In this document: positions 8,951 through 18,346 of the stretch, one piece after another
Layout: every line of letters begins with the position of its first letter
Numbering within the stretch: the stretch's first letter is position 1
Assembly (NCBI GenBank): GCA_944329375.1
Contig: CALVIB010000002.1
Location: forward strand, 27,004-91,003
Length of the DNA: 64,000 nt
Direction of reading: 5' to 3'
Origin: an uncultured Bacilli bacterium
GTDB lineage: Bacteria; Bacillota_I; Bacilli_A; RF39; UBA660
Made by a program: the position numbers and the translations under genes
The notes under the pieces: generated by a model
What the model saw: only the letters and a program-made list of their open reading frames with translations
The model's database searches: none
What the model was told of the DNA's origin: nothing

Positions 8951-10441
8951 ATGAGTGAAAAATTAAAGAATCTATTTAATACAAAAATTTCATCAAAAAC
9001 TTTGTATAAAATTGCTTTAGTATTATTTATTATCACATTAATACCAATGTTAGTTATTTCTTTTTACAATTTTCCTAGTGCAGATGATTATGGTTATGCA
9101 GTTAATATTCATAATGCATGGATGAATGGTGATATTTTAGGTATGATAGGAGCAGTTTTTAATACAGTTTTATATTTTTATTTTAATTGGCAAGGAACAT
9201 TTACAGCTATTTCAATTATGTCTTTGCAGCCATCTATTTTTGGAGTAGAATTTTATTTTATTTCAACATTTGTTTTACTTGGTTTCTTTATTTGGGGAAC
9301 GTTTACTTTATGTAAAACCGTTTGCAATGATTTTTTACAATTAGATAAATATATTTATAAGATAATTGCTATTTTAATTTCAACCATTTGTATTCAAAGA
9401 ATACCTTCATTGGTAGAAGGATTTTATTGGTGGAATGGTTCAATATATTACACATTTTTCTTTTCATTAACCTTGTTTCAAATAAGTCATATTTTAAAAT
9501 ATTTTAAATATGGAAAGAAAAAAAATTATATAGCAGCAATTTTACTTACATTTATGCTTGGCGGCAGTAACCTTGTTACCGCTTCAAATCAAGTGATTGT
9601 AATGACCATATTATTAATAGGATTATTTATAAAAAAACATCCAAAAAGATTTCCTATGCTTGGAATTAACTTAGTTTTATATATAACAGCAGCTTTAAAT
9701 ATGTTGGCTCCTGGTAATGCTCTTAGACAAGCTGCAAATAATAAATCAGATTTAATTACAGCAATTATAGATTCTGTTGAAGCGTTTACCCAAAATATTA
9801 CTACTTGGTGGGATATATACACTGTATTTTATGTTTTAGCAATTATTCTTCTTTTATATAAATCGTATGAGAAAACAAATTTTTCTTTTAAATATCCATT
9901 TTTAGTGACTATATTTATATTTGGAATTTTATCAGCTCTTTATACTCCTCCATTATATGCGATGTCTTCAACTGGGCCTGGGCGTTTATTAAACATTGTT
10001 TATTATATTCATATTTGGGGATTAATTATTTTAATGTATTATTGGATAGGATATTTTAGAACAAAAATCATATCTAATAAATCGATGAAACAAGCAGATA
10101 AAATTTTTGTTAAAAAAATTTATGAAAATTGTTTTATTTTCTTAATTGGATTTGGTCTTATAAATTTAATGCTTATTATAGGATATCGTGGTAATCTTTC
10201 ATCATATATTACATTTAAATCTTTGGTAAATGGTGAGGCTGCTACTTATAAAAAAGATATGTTAGAGAGATATGATTTGTATGAAAACCCAGACACTGAT
10301 GTTGTTAAAGCAAAACCTTTATCAGTAAGACCACGTGCTCTTTATTTTCAAGATATTACACCAGATAAACACAATTGGATTAATAAAGATATAAGTAAAT
10401 ATTTTCATAAAAAATATATTTATATAGAATTAGAGGGATAA
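8951..10441 (+). CDS. DUF6056-like multi-pass membrane protein, putative GT-C glycosyltransferase
   Basis: A 496-residue protein with about 10-12 membrane helices. After the first helix an outside loop carries FPSADDYGYAV; the acidic pair right after helix 1 is where GT-C glycosyltransferases keep their catalytic Asp/Glu. A second landmark is GFYWWNGSIYY near residue 157. It resembles the membrane half of the PssE fusion at 19792-21777, which has LAGDDWGNAV at the same place. The family assignment (DUF6056) is from memory. It is followed after 2 nt by a GtrB-like gene, which fits a pair making and using a lipid-linked sugar. The AGGAGAG ribosome site is well placed before ATG 8951. Confidence 0.7.
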   Translation: MSEKLKNLFNTKISSKTLYKIALVLFIITLIPMLVISFYNFPSADDYGYAVNIHNAWMNGDILGMIGAVFNTVLYFYFNWQGTFTAISIMSLQPSIFGVEFYFISTFVLLGFFIWGTFTLCKTVCNDFLQLDKYIYKIIAILISTICIQRIPSLVEGFYWWNGSIYYTFFFSLTLFQISHILKYFKYGKKKNYIAAILLTFMLGGSNLVTASNQVIVMTILLIGLFIKKHPKRFPMLGINLVLYITAALNMLAPGNALRQAANNKSDLITAIIDSVEAFTQNITTWWDIYTVFYVLAIILLLYKSYEKTNFSFKYPFLVTIFIFGILSALYTPPLYAMSSTGPGRLLNIVYYIHIWGLIILMYYWIGYFRTKIISNKSMKQADKIFVKKIYENCFIFLIGFGLINLMLIIGYRGNLSSYITFKSLVNGEAATYKKDMLERYDLYENPDTDVVKAKPLSVRPRALYFQDITPDKHNWINKDISKYFHKKYIYIELEG

Positions 10442-10443
10442 AT

Positions 10444-11406
10444 ATGAAAACGTTATTTATTGTAGTTCCTTGTTATAATGAGGAAGAAGTTTTGGATGAA
10501 ACCACGAAAAGACTAAATGATAAATTAAATAATTTAATAAAAATGAAAAAAATTAGTTCTCAAAGTAAAGTATTATATGTGAATGATGGTTCTAAAGATA
10601 AAACCTGGGAATTAATTAAAGTTATTCATAATAATAATTCTATGTTTTGGGGCCTCTCTTTATCACGTAATAGGGGGCATCAAAATGCTTTGTTGGCTGG
10701 ATTAATGACTGCAAAAGAATATGCGGATATTATTATCAGTATGGATGCAGATTTACAAGATGATATTAATGCAATTGATGAGATGATTGAAAAGTATAAT
10801 GAGGGATCAGAAATCGTTTATGGAGTTAGAAATAGTAGAAAAAAGGATACTTGGTTTAAAAGAAATACTGCTCTTGCATATTATAGATTTTTAAAATTTA
10901 TGGGAGTTGATATTGTTTATAATCATGCTGATTATAGATTAACTTCTAAAAGAGTTTTAAACGAATTAGAAAAATATGGTGAAGTTAATTTGTTTTTAAG
11001 AGGTATTTTCCCTTTGATAGGTTTTAAACATGATGTTGTTTATTATGAAAGACATGAGCGTTTTGCTGGTAAATCAAAATATCCTTTAAAAAAAATGTTA
11101 CATTTTGCTTGGGATGGTATAACTTCATTTAGTATAAAACCAATTAAGATGGTATTGAGTATAGGTATAATAATTTTTGTTGTTAGTTTGTTTGTAATGG
11201 TTTATTCTTTAATAGTTAAATTGTTAGGATTTACTGTATCTGGTTGGACATTTATTGTATGTTCAATATGGCTTTTGGCAGGTGTTCAGATGTTATCAAT
11301 AGGATTAATTGGAGAATATGTTGGAAAAATATATAGTGAGACGAAACATAGACCTCGTTATATTATAGATGAAACATTAAAAGAAAATCAAAATAAAAGT
11401 AAATAG
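10444..11406 (+). CDS. Second GtrB-like GT2 polyprenyl-phosphate glycosyltransferase
   Basis: A 320-residue GT2 protein. It starts TLFIVVPCYNEEEV, has the donor-site VNDGSKDKTW and the metal-binding DADLQDD, and ends with two membrane helices (about 235-300) and a short basic tail. It is a paralogue of the protein at 3821-4777. It should make a polyprenyl-phosphate-linked sugar at the inner face of the membrane. Its start is 2 nt after the stop of the DUF6056-like gene, so the two are co-translated, and the DUF6056-like protein is the obvious candidate acceptor enzyme. The sugar is unknown. The gene ends in a hairpin (11395-11424) that overlaps its stop codon. Confidence 0.85.
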   Translation: MKTLFIVVPCYNEEEVLDETTKRLNDKLNNLIKMKKISSQSKVLYVNDGSKDKTWELIKVIHNNNSMFWGLSLSRNRGHQNALLAGLMTAKEYADIIISMDADLQDDINAIDEMIEKYNEGSEIVYGVRNSRKKDTWFKRNTALAYYRFLKFMGVDIVYNHADYRLTSKRVLNELEKYGEVNLFLRGIFPLIGFKHDVVYYERHERFAGKSKYPLKKMLHFAWDGITSFSIKPIKMVLSIGIIIFVVSLFVMVYSLIVKLLGFTVSGWTFIVCSIWLLAGVQMLSIGLIGEYVGKIYSETKHRPRYIIDETLKENQNKSK

Positions 11407-11424
11407 TTTATTTGCTTTTATTTT
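11395..11424 (+). terminator. Short hairpin terminator inside the polysaccharide locus
   Basis: AAAAGTAAATA pairs with TATTTGCTTTT (one G-T pair) across a 3-nt loop, followed by ATTTTTG. It splits the locus into two transcription units, because a promoter lies directly behind it. Confidence 0.5.
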
Positions 11425-11441
11425 TGTATGTATGTTATAAT
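11412..11441 (+). promoter_or_regulatory. Predicted promoter upstream of glf
   Basis: TTGCTT (11412-11417), an 18-nt spacer and TATAAT (11436-11441). The -35 box overlaps the preceding terminator stem. A ribosome site AAAGGTGG lies 10-20 nt before the glf start. Confidence 0.55.
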
Positions 11442-11482
11442 GAATAAGACAGAATATTACAATTTTTGAAAGGTGGATAATA

Positions 11483-12652
11483 ATGGGTTTTGATTATATT
11501 GTAGTGGGTGTAGGCTTTGCTGGAGCTACTATTGCAGAAAGAATTGCTAATGTTTTAAATAAAAAAGTATTAGTTATTGATAAAAGAGATACAATTGGTG
11601 GAAATATGTATGATTATACTGATGAAAATGGCATATTAGTTCATAAATATGGACCACATTTATTTCATACAAATTTAGAAAATGTTTATAATTATTTAAA
11701 AAAATTTGGTGAATGGTTCTTTTATGAACATAGAGTTTTAGGAAAAGTAAATGGAAAAATTGTTCCAATTCCATTTAATATTACTTCAATTGAAAAAAGC
11801 TTCGATAAAGAAAAAGCTAATAAATTAATAAATATTTTAGAAAAAGAGTTTGGTAAAGAAAAGAAAATACCAATATTAGAATTAAGAAAATATCCAGATA
11901 AAGATATTAATGAGCTTGCTGAGTATATATATGAAAATGTGTTTTTATATTATACTATGAAGCAATGGGGACAAACACCAGATGAAATAGACCCTAATGT
12001 TACAAATAGAGTTCCTGTATTTGTTTCTGAAGATGATAGATATTTTCAAGATAAATATCAGTTTATGCCGAAAGGTGGATATACTAAGATATTTGAAAAT
12101 ATGTTAAATAGTAATAATATAGAGATTAGATTAAATACAGATTCAAAGGATGTTTTAAAGGTTAAAGATAATAAAATTTATTTTGAAGATAAAGAATTTA
12201 AGGGAAAAGTTATTTATACTGGTGCTCTTGATGAATTTTTTGATTATGAATTAGGTGCTTTACCTTATAGATCACTTGATTTTGAATTTGAATCTATTAA
12301 TAAAGAATATTATCAAGAAGTTGGGACAGTAAATTATCCAACTAAAGAAGATAAATTTACTAGAATTACTGAATTTAAACATATGACTATGGAAAATGCT
12401 AAAACAGATAAAACAACTATTATGAGAGAATATCCATGTAATTATGATAAAGACAAGGATAATATTCCATATTATCCAATAGTTAATGATGATAATATGG
12501 ATTTATATAACAAATATTTAGAAAAAGCTAATAAAATAAATAATTTTTATTTAATTGGAAGACTTGCACAATATAAGTATTTCAATATGGATTTAGTTAT
12601 TAATGAAGCATTAAAATTATTTGAAAAATTAAAGGAGGAAAACGATGGCTAA
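11483..12652 (+). CDS. glf: UDP-galactopyranose mutase
   Basis: A 389-residue flavoprotein with the N-terminal FAD-binding GVGFAGATIAER and DKRDTIGGNMYDY. Further family hallmarks are HKYGPHLFHTN near the isoalloxazine site, MKQWG, GGYTKIFENM, and the C-terminal IGRLAQYKYFNMD. Length and motif order match Glf. It converts UDP-Galp to UDP-Galf in the cytosol, so the polymer of this locus very likely contains galactofuranose. It is the first gene after an internal promoter and terminator. Its end overlaps the next GT2 start by 8 nt, suggesting the following transferases include a galactofuranosyltransferase (inference). Confidence 0.95.
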   Translation: MGFDYIVVGVGFAGATIAERIANVLNKKVLVIDKRDTIGGNMYDYTDENGILVHKYGPHLFHTNLENVYNYLKKFGEWFFYEHRVLGKVNGKIVPIPFNITSIEKSFDKEKANKLINILEKEFGKEKKIPILELRKYPDKDINELAEYIYENVFLYYTMKQWGQTPDEIDPNVTNRVPVFVSEDDRYFQDKYQFMPKGGYTKIFENMLNSNNIEIRLNTDSKDVLKVKDNKIYFEDKEFKGKVIYTGALDEFFDYELGALPYRSLDFEFESINKEYYQEVGTVNYPTKEDKFTRITEFKHMTMENAKTDKTTIMREYPCNYDKDKDNIPYYPIVNDDNMDLYNKYLEKANKINNFYLIGRLAQYKYFNMDLVINEALKLFEKLKEENDG

Positions 12653-13634
12653 AGTATCTATTATTGTTCCAATATATAATGTAGAAAAATATTTACCAAA
12701 ATGTTTAGATAGTTTAATTAATCAGACATTTAAAGATATAGAAGTGTGGGCTATTAGTGATGGTTCTCCTGATAATAGTGTATCTATTATCAAAGAATAT
12801 GCTGAAAAAGATAATAGAATAAAATGTATTGAAAAAGAAAATGGGGGATATGGTTCAGTTTTAGAATATGCTATTCAAAATATTACAACCGAATATTTCT
12901 TAATTTGCGATCCAGATGATTGGTTAGCTGAAGATGCTGTTGAGACTCTTTATAATTTAGCTACTAAAAACAATACCGATTTAGTGGTTGGAGCTAAGTA
13001 TTTAGTTTATAATGATAACAATGAGATTGTATATAATGATTCTAAGATTAAAAATATTAATTTAGAAATCAGAAGCGAAACAGTTTATACTCTAGATAAT
13101 GATGAACTTGGAAAAGCATTATTTTTGACTCCCTCACCACATTCAAAGTTATATAAAACAAAATTAGCAAAAGAAATTAAATTTCCATATCATGTTAGTT
13201 TTACAGACTTCTTGTTATACACTGTTTATGTTAATAATTGTGCTAGTTTTGTTTACACAGATAAAGCTTTATCATATTATTTGATAGATAGACCAGGCAA
13301 CACTATGACAGATACTAAGCCTAAAGTTTTTGATTATCATGCTACTGTTTTTAAAAGCACAATGGAACAAGTGAAAGATTCAAAAGTCAAATATATGTAT
13401 AGTCACATGATTGATCATTTACGATTCATTATGTGTGAATTAAAAAAAGTGAATAATCATGAAGTAAAAAAAGAAAAGTCTGCAATTATTTATGATTTAC
13501 TAAAATTATGTATGCTTTATAAAAAACAGATTAATAAAGAATCAGTAATATTTGGTAATAAAATTGCAAAATATAATAGTTTACTATTAAACCGTTTAAC
13601 ATCAAAAACTTTTTATAATAGGTTTGTTAAATGA
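12645..13634 (+). CDS. GT2 family glycosyltransferase
   Basis: A 329-residue soluble GT-A enzyme. It has KVSIIVPIYNVEKYLPKCLDSL at its start, a donor-binding SDGSPDNS and the metal-binding D-P-D-D-W. Residues GGYGSVLEYA replace the more common GxxxARN stretch, a variant seen in some GT2 enzymes of capsular and teichoic loci. No membrane helices are visible. It overlaps glf by 8 nt and the flippase gene by 4 nt (ATGA). It probably adds one sugar, possibly Galf given its coupling to glf, to the undecaprenyl-linked repeat unit at the inner membrane face. Donor and acceptor cannot be read from the sequence. Confidence 0.85.
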   Translation: MAKVSIIVPIYNVEKYLPKCLDSLINQTFKDIEVWAISDGSPDNSVSIIKEYAEKDNRIKCIEKENGGYGSVLEYAIQNITTEYFLICDPDDWLAEDAVETLYNLATKNNTDLVVGAKYLVYNDNNEIVYNDSKIKNINLEIRSETVYTLDNDELGKALFLTPSPHSKLYKTKLAKEIKFPYHVSFTDFLLYTVYVNNCASFVYTDKALSYYLIDRPGNTMTDTKPKVFDYHATVFKSTMEQVKDSKVKYMYSHMIDHLRFIMCELKKVNNHEVKKEKSAIIYDLLKLCMLYKKQINKESVIFGNKIAKYNSLLLNRLTSKTFYNRFVK

Positions 13635-15082
13635 AAAAATCAAAAGTAACTTCTAATTATTTATATAATGTTGCTTATCAAATTTTAACATTTATAACAC
13701 CATTTATAACTACTCCATATTTAGCAAGAGTTTTTGGCTCTGAAAGTTTGGGTATTTATAATTATACCTATTCAATAGTATATTGGTTTATACTATTTGG
13801 AATGCTTGGGTTAAGTATATATGGAAATAGAGAAATTGCTAAAGTTAGAGATAATAAGGAATTAAGATCTCGTACTTTTAGCGAAATATTTTTATTGCAA
13901 ACTATAAATGTACTAATTTCAATGACGCTATTTTATATAGTTTTTAGATTTTTTGATAAACAATATTATAATATTTTTATACTTCAAGGTTTAATGGTAT
14001 TTGCTACCTTATTTGATATTTCATGGTTTTATAATGGTATTGAAAATTTTAAAAAAATAACTATAAGAAACTTTGTTGTTAAAATTTTTACAATTGTTTT
14101 GATTTTTTTAATTATTAAAAATCCTAGCCAAGTTGTTGAATATGTATGGATAAATATAGGCATGACTTTTTTTAGTAATATTGTAATGTGGATTAATTTA
14201 AAATCTTATGTGGATTTTGTAAGAGTAAAAATAAAAGATGCATATAAGCATTTTAAAAACACATTTATATTGTTTCTTCCACAAATTGCTACAACAATTT
14301 ATAGTACATTTACACAAACAATGATAGGGTTCTTATATACCGATATTAGTGAAGTAGCTTTTTATAATCAGGCATATAAATTAATTACAATGTGTCTAAC
14401 AATTACAACTACAATTGGTACAGTTATGCTTCCTAGAATAGTAAATTCCAAAGCACATGGTGGAGAAGAAAAAGTTAGAAGTATGACCAATAAAACATTT
14501 AAAATTGCATTATTTTTAGCATTTCCAATTGCCTTTGGTCTTGCTTCAATTTCAGTATATTTTGTGCCGTGGTTTTTAACCGAAGAATTTAAAACGGTAG
14601 GTTATTTACTCATGATAATGGCTCCTGCACTTGTGTTTATATCAATGACAAATGTTATGGGAACACAATATTTATTATCGTGTGATAGAGATAAAGATTA
14701 TACAATTTCTGTTGTTTGTGGGTGTGTGTTAAATGTGTTATGTAACTTTATTTTGATTACACAATTTGGTTCTATTGGTGCAGCCATAGCAACAGTAATA
14801 ACCGAGGGATTCGTATTTATAATACAATATTTTATGGTCAGGAAAACATTTGATTTTACTGGTATTTTAAAAAAAGGATTTAAATATTTTTCTGCTTCCC
14901 TTATAATGGGTATTATAATTTTTATAATAGGTCATTTTATGGGTGCAAGTATAATTACTAATATAGTACAGTTTTTAGTAGGTGTATGTATATACATTGG
15001 AATATTATATTTATCACATGATGGTTTGTTATTATTTTTGGTAGCTAAATTAAAAGATATATTGCATTTAAATAAAGCGTAA
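13631..15082 (+). CDS. Wzx-type oligosaccharide flippase
   Basis: A 483-residue protein with about 12-14 predicted membrane helices, starting SNYLYNVAYQILTFITPFITTPYLARVFG. This is the classic opening of polysaccharide-specific (RfbX/Wzx) transporters of the MATE-like superfamily. It flips the undecaprenyl-pyrophosphate-linked repeat unit outward. Together with the O-antigen ligase/polymerase-like gene at 23106 it indicates a Wzx/Wzy-type pathway. Start ATG 13631 overlaps the preceding stop (ATGA). No initiating polyprenyl-phosphate sugar-1-phosphate transferase is visible in the window, so that gene must lie elsewhere. Confidence 0.9.
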   Translation: MKKSKVTSNYLYNVAYQILTFITPFITTPYLARVFGSESLGIYNYTYSIVYWFILFGMLGLSIYGNREIAKVRDNKELRSRTFSEIFLLQTINVLISMTLFYIVFRFFDKQYYNIFILQGLMVFATLFDISWFYNGIENFKKITIRNFVVKIFTIVLIFLIIKNPSQVVEYVWINIGMTFFSNIVMWINLKSYVDFVRVKIKDAYKHFKNTFILFLPQIATTIYSTFTQTMIGFLYTDISEVAFYNQAYKLITMCLTITTTIGTVMLPRIVNSKAHGGEEKVRSMTNKTFKIALFLAFPIAFGLASISVYFVPWFLTEEFKTVGYLLMIMAPALVFISMTNVMGTQYLLSCDRDKDYTISVVCGCVLNVLCNFILITQFGSIGAAIATVITEGFVFIIQYFMVRKTFDFTGILKKGFKYFSASLIMGIIIFIIGHFMGASIITNIVQFLVGVCIYIGILYLSHDGLLLFLVAKLKDILHLNKA

Positions 15083-15100
15083 ATTGTGAAGGTGGTTTAT

Positions 15101-16216
15101 ATGAAAATATTATTTTTACAACTTTGGTATGATTTATATGGTGGTGTTGAAACAGTTAACGATACACTTGCTAATCAATTTGTAAAAGATGGATATGATA
15201 CATCAATTCTTTGTCTTTGGAAAAAAGGAAAAGATGAATATATTCATACCGCCTCATATTCTAAAATGTTTATTGACAATGAACCAAGAAGGTCATCTTA
15301 TAAACAGATGATAAAAAATATATTTCATTTAAATTTTAAAACATTTATTCCTGATGTTAAAAAAAGTTTAAAGTATTATAAAATTAAAAAAGAAAATAAG
15401 AAGCAATTTATTCAAAAAATAAATGAAATTAATCCCGATTTTATTATTGTTAGTAATCCAGAACTTATGGATTTTGTGCCATCAAAATATTATCCAAAAA
15501 CAGTTGTGGAAATACATTCAGGAATACAATTTTATTTTAAAAATAAAAAATTTACAAAAATCATTCTTAAATATGCCAATAAAATAAATAAAGTGATTTT
15601 TTTAACAAAAAACTTTGCTATTGAAGGAGAAAAACTTGGAATTACTAATAGCACTTATATTAATAATCCAGTAAGAGTCAAAAGTAGTAAAAAGAATTTT
15701 CTTGAAAACAAAAATATAGTTTTTATAGGTAGGATTGCACCAGAAAAAAGGGTTGATAAATTAGTTGACATTTTTAACGATTCAAAATTATGTGATTTGG
15801 ACTGGCATTTAAATATATATGGTACTGGCAATACTGATACTTTAAATATTCAAAAAAATGTGCATTTAATGGGTGGAACAAATAATGTTAAAGAAGTACT
15901 TGAAAATTCATCTATATTAGCTTTAACATCTGATTACGAGGGATTTCCAATGGTTGTCTTAGAAGCATATGCATGTGGAGTGCCTGTCATTGTATATGAT
16001 TATGGAGTATCAACTAAAGAATTAATTATAAATAATAAAACGGGGTTCATTATTCCACAAAATGATAAGCAGGAATATATAGAAAAATTAAAATATTTAT
16101 GCAAAAATGATGAAATTAGAAAAAAACTAGGTAAAAATGCCAAAGAAGAAGCAAAAAAATATTATCCAGAAAATATTGCCAAAACTTGGTACAAACTTTT
16201 TAGGGGGCAAATATGA
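15101..16216 (+). CDS. GT4 family glycosyltransferase
   Basis: A retaining GT-B enzyme of about 371 residues. The N-terminal acceptor domain starts KILFLQLWYDLYGGVETV. The C-terminal donor domain holds NIVFIGRIAPEKRVD and the E-x7-E type motif EGFPMVVLEAYACGVPVI. ATG 15101 was chosen because AAGGTGG lies 5 nt upstream, whereas GTG 15086 has no ribosome site. No membrane helix is visible, so it acts on the lipid-linked intermediate at the cytosolic face. The stop overlaps the next gene's start by 4 nt. Donor unknown. Confidence 0.85.
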   Translation: MKILFLQLWYDLYGGVETVNDTLANQFVKDGYDTSILCLWKKGKDEYIHTASYSKMFIDNEPRRSSYKQMIKNIFHLNFKTFIPDVKKSLKYYKIKKENKKQFIQKINEINPDFIIVSNPELMDFVPSKYYPKTVVEIHSGIQFYFKNKKFTKIILKYANKINKVIFLTKNFAIEGEKLGITNSTYINNPVRVKSSKKNFLENKNIVFIGRIAPEKRVDKLVDIFNDSKLCDLDWHLNIYGTGNTDTLNIQKNVHLMGGTNNVKEVLENSSILALTSDYEGFPMVVLEAYACGVPVIVYDYGVSTKELIINNKTGFIIPQNDKQEYIEKLKYLCKNDEIRKKLGKNAKEEAKKYYPENIAKTWYKLFRGQI

Positions 16217-17166
16217 AAGTAAGTATAATTATTCCCGTTTATAATATCGAAAACTATTTATCAAAATGTTTAGATAGTGTTATTAATCAAAATTTTAATG
16301 ATTATGAGATTATCATTATTAATGATGGTAGTACTGATAATTCATCTAAAATAATATCGGATTATCAAAAAAAGTTTCCTAATAAAATTGTTAGTATAGA
16401 CAAACAAAATGAAGGGCAAGCAATTGCACGAAATATTGGTATTCAAAAAGCCCGTGGTAAATATATAATGTTTGTCGATGGCGATGACTATATAGATGAA
16501 AATACATTAAGAATATGTTATGATGAAGCACAAAAAAAAGAAGCAGATATTGTATGCTTTGGACATCATATGGTAATTGATGGAAAGATTTATACTACAG
16601 AAAATTCAAAAATGATTGTTGAAGATGTTGTCAAAGATTTTATTTTAAGACAAATGGGACCCTGTGAAAAGTTTATAAAAAGAAGTCTAATTATAGAAAA
16701 TAATTTATATTTCCCTAAGCTTAGAGCTTACGAAGATATAGCAGTTATTCCCGCATATGCTATATATACAAATAAAATTGTAAACATAGATGAAGGATTA
16801 TATTATTACTTATTAAGAACTGGTTCTACAATGAATCAAACCGTTTATTCAAAGAAACTTGAACATATTTTTGATGCAATGAATAATTTGTATGAACTTT
16901 TTGAAAAAAGCGACAAATTAAATCAATATTATGATGAAATAGAATTTTTATTTATCAAACATTTACTTCATGGAGCGGGATTAAGATTTATCAAATTTGA
17001 TAATTATTTAAACAATCTTAATCAAATCATTAAAATAATGCAAATACGTTTTCCAAAATGGACTAAAAACAAGTATTTTAAGAAAGAATCTTTAAAATAT
17101 AAAATCATGTGTAAACTAATTTATAAGAAAAAAATAAAATTGATAAAAAAATTAAAAAAAAGGTGA
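16213..17166 (+). CDS. GT2 family glycosyltransferase
   Basis: A 317-residue GT-A enzyme: KVSIIIPVYNIENYLSKCLDSV, donor site INDGSTDNSS, the conserved GQAIARNIGI stretch and the D-G-D-D metal motif. A basic, Lys-rich C-terminus (KLIKKLKKR) may dock to the membrane. It is one of three soluble GT2 transferases in the locus and should add one residue of the repeat unit. ATG 16213 overlaps the upstream stop by 4 nt, and the next gene begins 5 nt after its stop. Confidence 0.86.
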   Translation: MKVSIIIPVYNIENYLSKCLDSVINQNFNDYEIIIINDGSTDNSSKIISDYQKKFPNKIVSIDKQNEGQAIARNIGIQKARGKYIMFVDGDDYIDENTLRICYDEAQKKEADIVCFGHHMVIDGKIYTTENSKMIVEDVVKDFILRQMGPCEKFIKRSLIIENNLYFPKLRAYEDIAVIPAYAIYTNKIVNIDEGLYYYLLRTGSTMNQTVYSKKLEHIFDAMNNLYELFEKSDKLNQYYDEIEFLFIKHLLHGAGLRFIKFDNYLNNLNQIIKIMQIRFPKWTKNKYFKKESLKYKIMCKLIYKKKIKLIKKLKKR

Positions 17167-17170
17167 GTAT

Positions 17171-18337
17171 ATGAAGAAAGTGTTATTTGTGGTTACGGAC
17201 CGTAAAATGGGTGGAGTTTCAGTAGTACTAGAAGATATTATAAATAATTTACCTAAAAATAAATATCAAATAGATATTCTTATTTTGAATAATGAAGGAA
17301 ACCGTATAGTAGGAAAAATTGATAAAAGCATTAATATAATTTATGGAGATAGTTTTTTTAGGGCTCTTGATATACCACTCAGTTATTTTAAAAAACATTT
17401 TAATTTACCTCTTTTAATAAATAAATTGCATTTAATATTTTTGTTAAAAACAGGACTGATAAAAAAGAAATTATTAAAAGAAAGAAAAAAAATATTATCA
17501 AAGAAATATGATGTTGAAGTAGCTTTTAAAGATGGATTTCCAGCAATATTTACGGCAGTAGGAGATACACCTAAAAAAATTCATTTTTTACATTCAACAT
17601 ATAAGGAAAACGATCCAACAAGAAGATATCGTAAAACATTTCACCATATTTATGATAAATTTAATAATATTGTTGCTGTCTCAAATGAAACTGTAGAAGC
17701 ATTTAATGAGTATTATGGTAATGCGGAAAAATGCGTTGTAATAAAAAATATAATTGATGTCAAAAAAGTAAAATTAATGGGAAAAAATCCCAAAAAGTTA
17801 TCAAATAAAAAAATAAATTTCATTTCAGTTGGTAGATTAGCAAAAGCTAAAGGATATGATAGATTGCTTGAGGTTATATATAGAATAAAAAAAGATAATT
17901 TATTTAATGATTGTTTTTTAACAATTGTTGGTGATGGACCAGAAAAAGAATCTTTAAATAAACTAAAAAATAATTTAGGGTTAGAAAGTTGTGTTAATTT
18001 AGTGGGGAATCAAGCTAATCCTTATGCATTTATGTCAGCCGCGGATTTATATATTTCATCTGCTAGAGTAGAACCGTTTGGTTTAGTTATGGTTGAATCA
18101 CTTATATTAGGAGTACCTGTTTTAGCTGTAGAAACATCTGCCACATCTGTTATTATAGATAATGGCAAAAATGGTATTATAACTGATAATTCTATAACTG
18201 GTCTTTATAATTCTTTAAAAGAAATACTGCAAAATAGGGATATGATAAACAAATTAAAAAATAACGCAAAAACATATGATTATCAAAAAATAAATGATGA
18301 AACCATAAAAATAATTGATAATATATTAAGCAAATAG
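17171..18337 (+). CDS. GT4 family glycosyltransferase
   Basis: A GT-B enzyme of 388 residues with VLFVVTDRKMGGVSVVLEDI at the N-terminus, the donor-domain ISVGRLAKAKGYDRL, and the E-x7-E motif EPFGLVMVESLILGVPVLA. It resembles capsular/teichoic GT4 enzymes such as those adding GlcNAc, Glc or Gal to a lipid-linked acceptor. The start ATG 17171 follows AGGTGAG. It is embedded in the operon between two GT2 genes. Donor and linkage are unknown. Confidence 0.87.
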   Translation: MKKVLFVVTDRKMGGVSVVLEDIINNLPKNKYQIDILILNNEGNRIVGKIDKSINIIYGDSFFRALDIPLSYFKKHFNLPLLINKLHLIFLLKTGLIKKKLLKERKKILSKKYDVEVAFKDGFPAIFTAVGDTPKKIHFLHSTYKENDPTRRYRKTFHHIYDKFNNIVAVSNETVEAFNEYYGNAEKCVVIKNIIDVKKVKLMGKNPKKLSNKKINFISVGRLAKAKGYDRLLEVIYRIKKDNLFNDCFLTIVGDGPEKESLNKLKNNLGLESCVNLVGNQANPYAFMSAADLYISSARVEPFGLVMVESLILGVPVLAVETSATSVIIDNGKNGIITDNSITGLYNSLKEILQNRDMINKLKNNAKTYDYQKINDETIKIIDNILSK

Positions 18338-18346
18338 GGGGTTACC

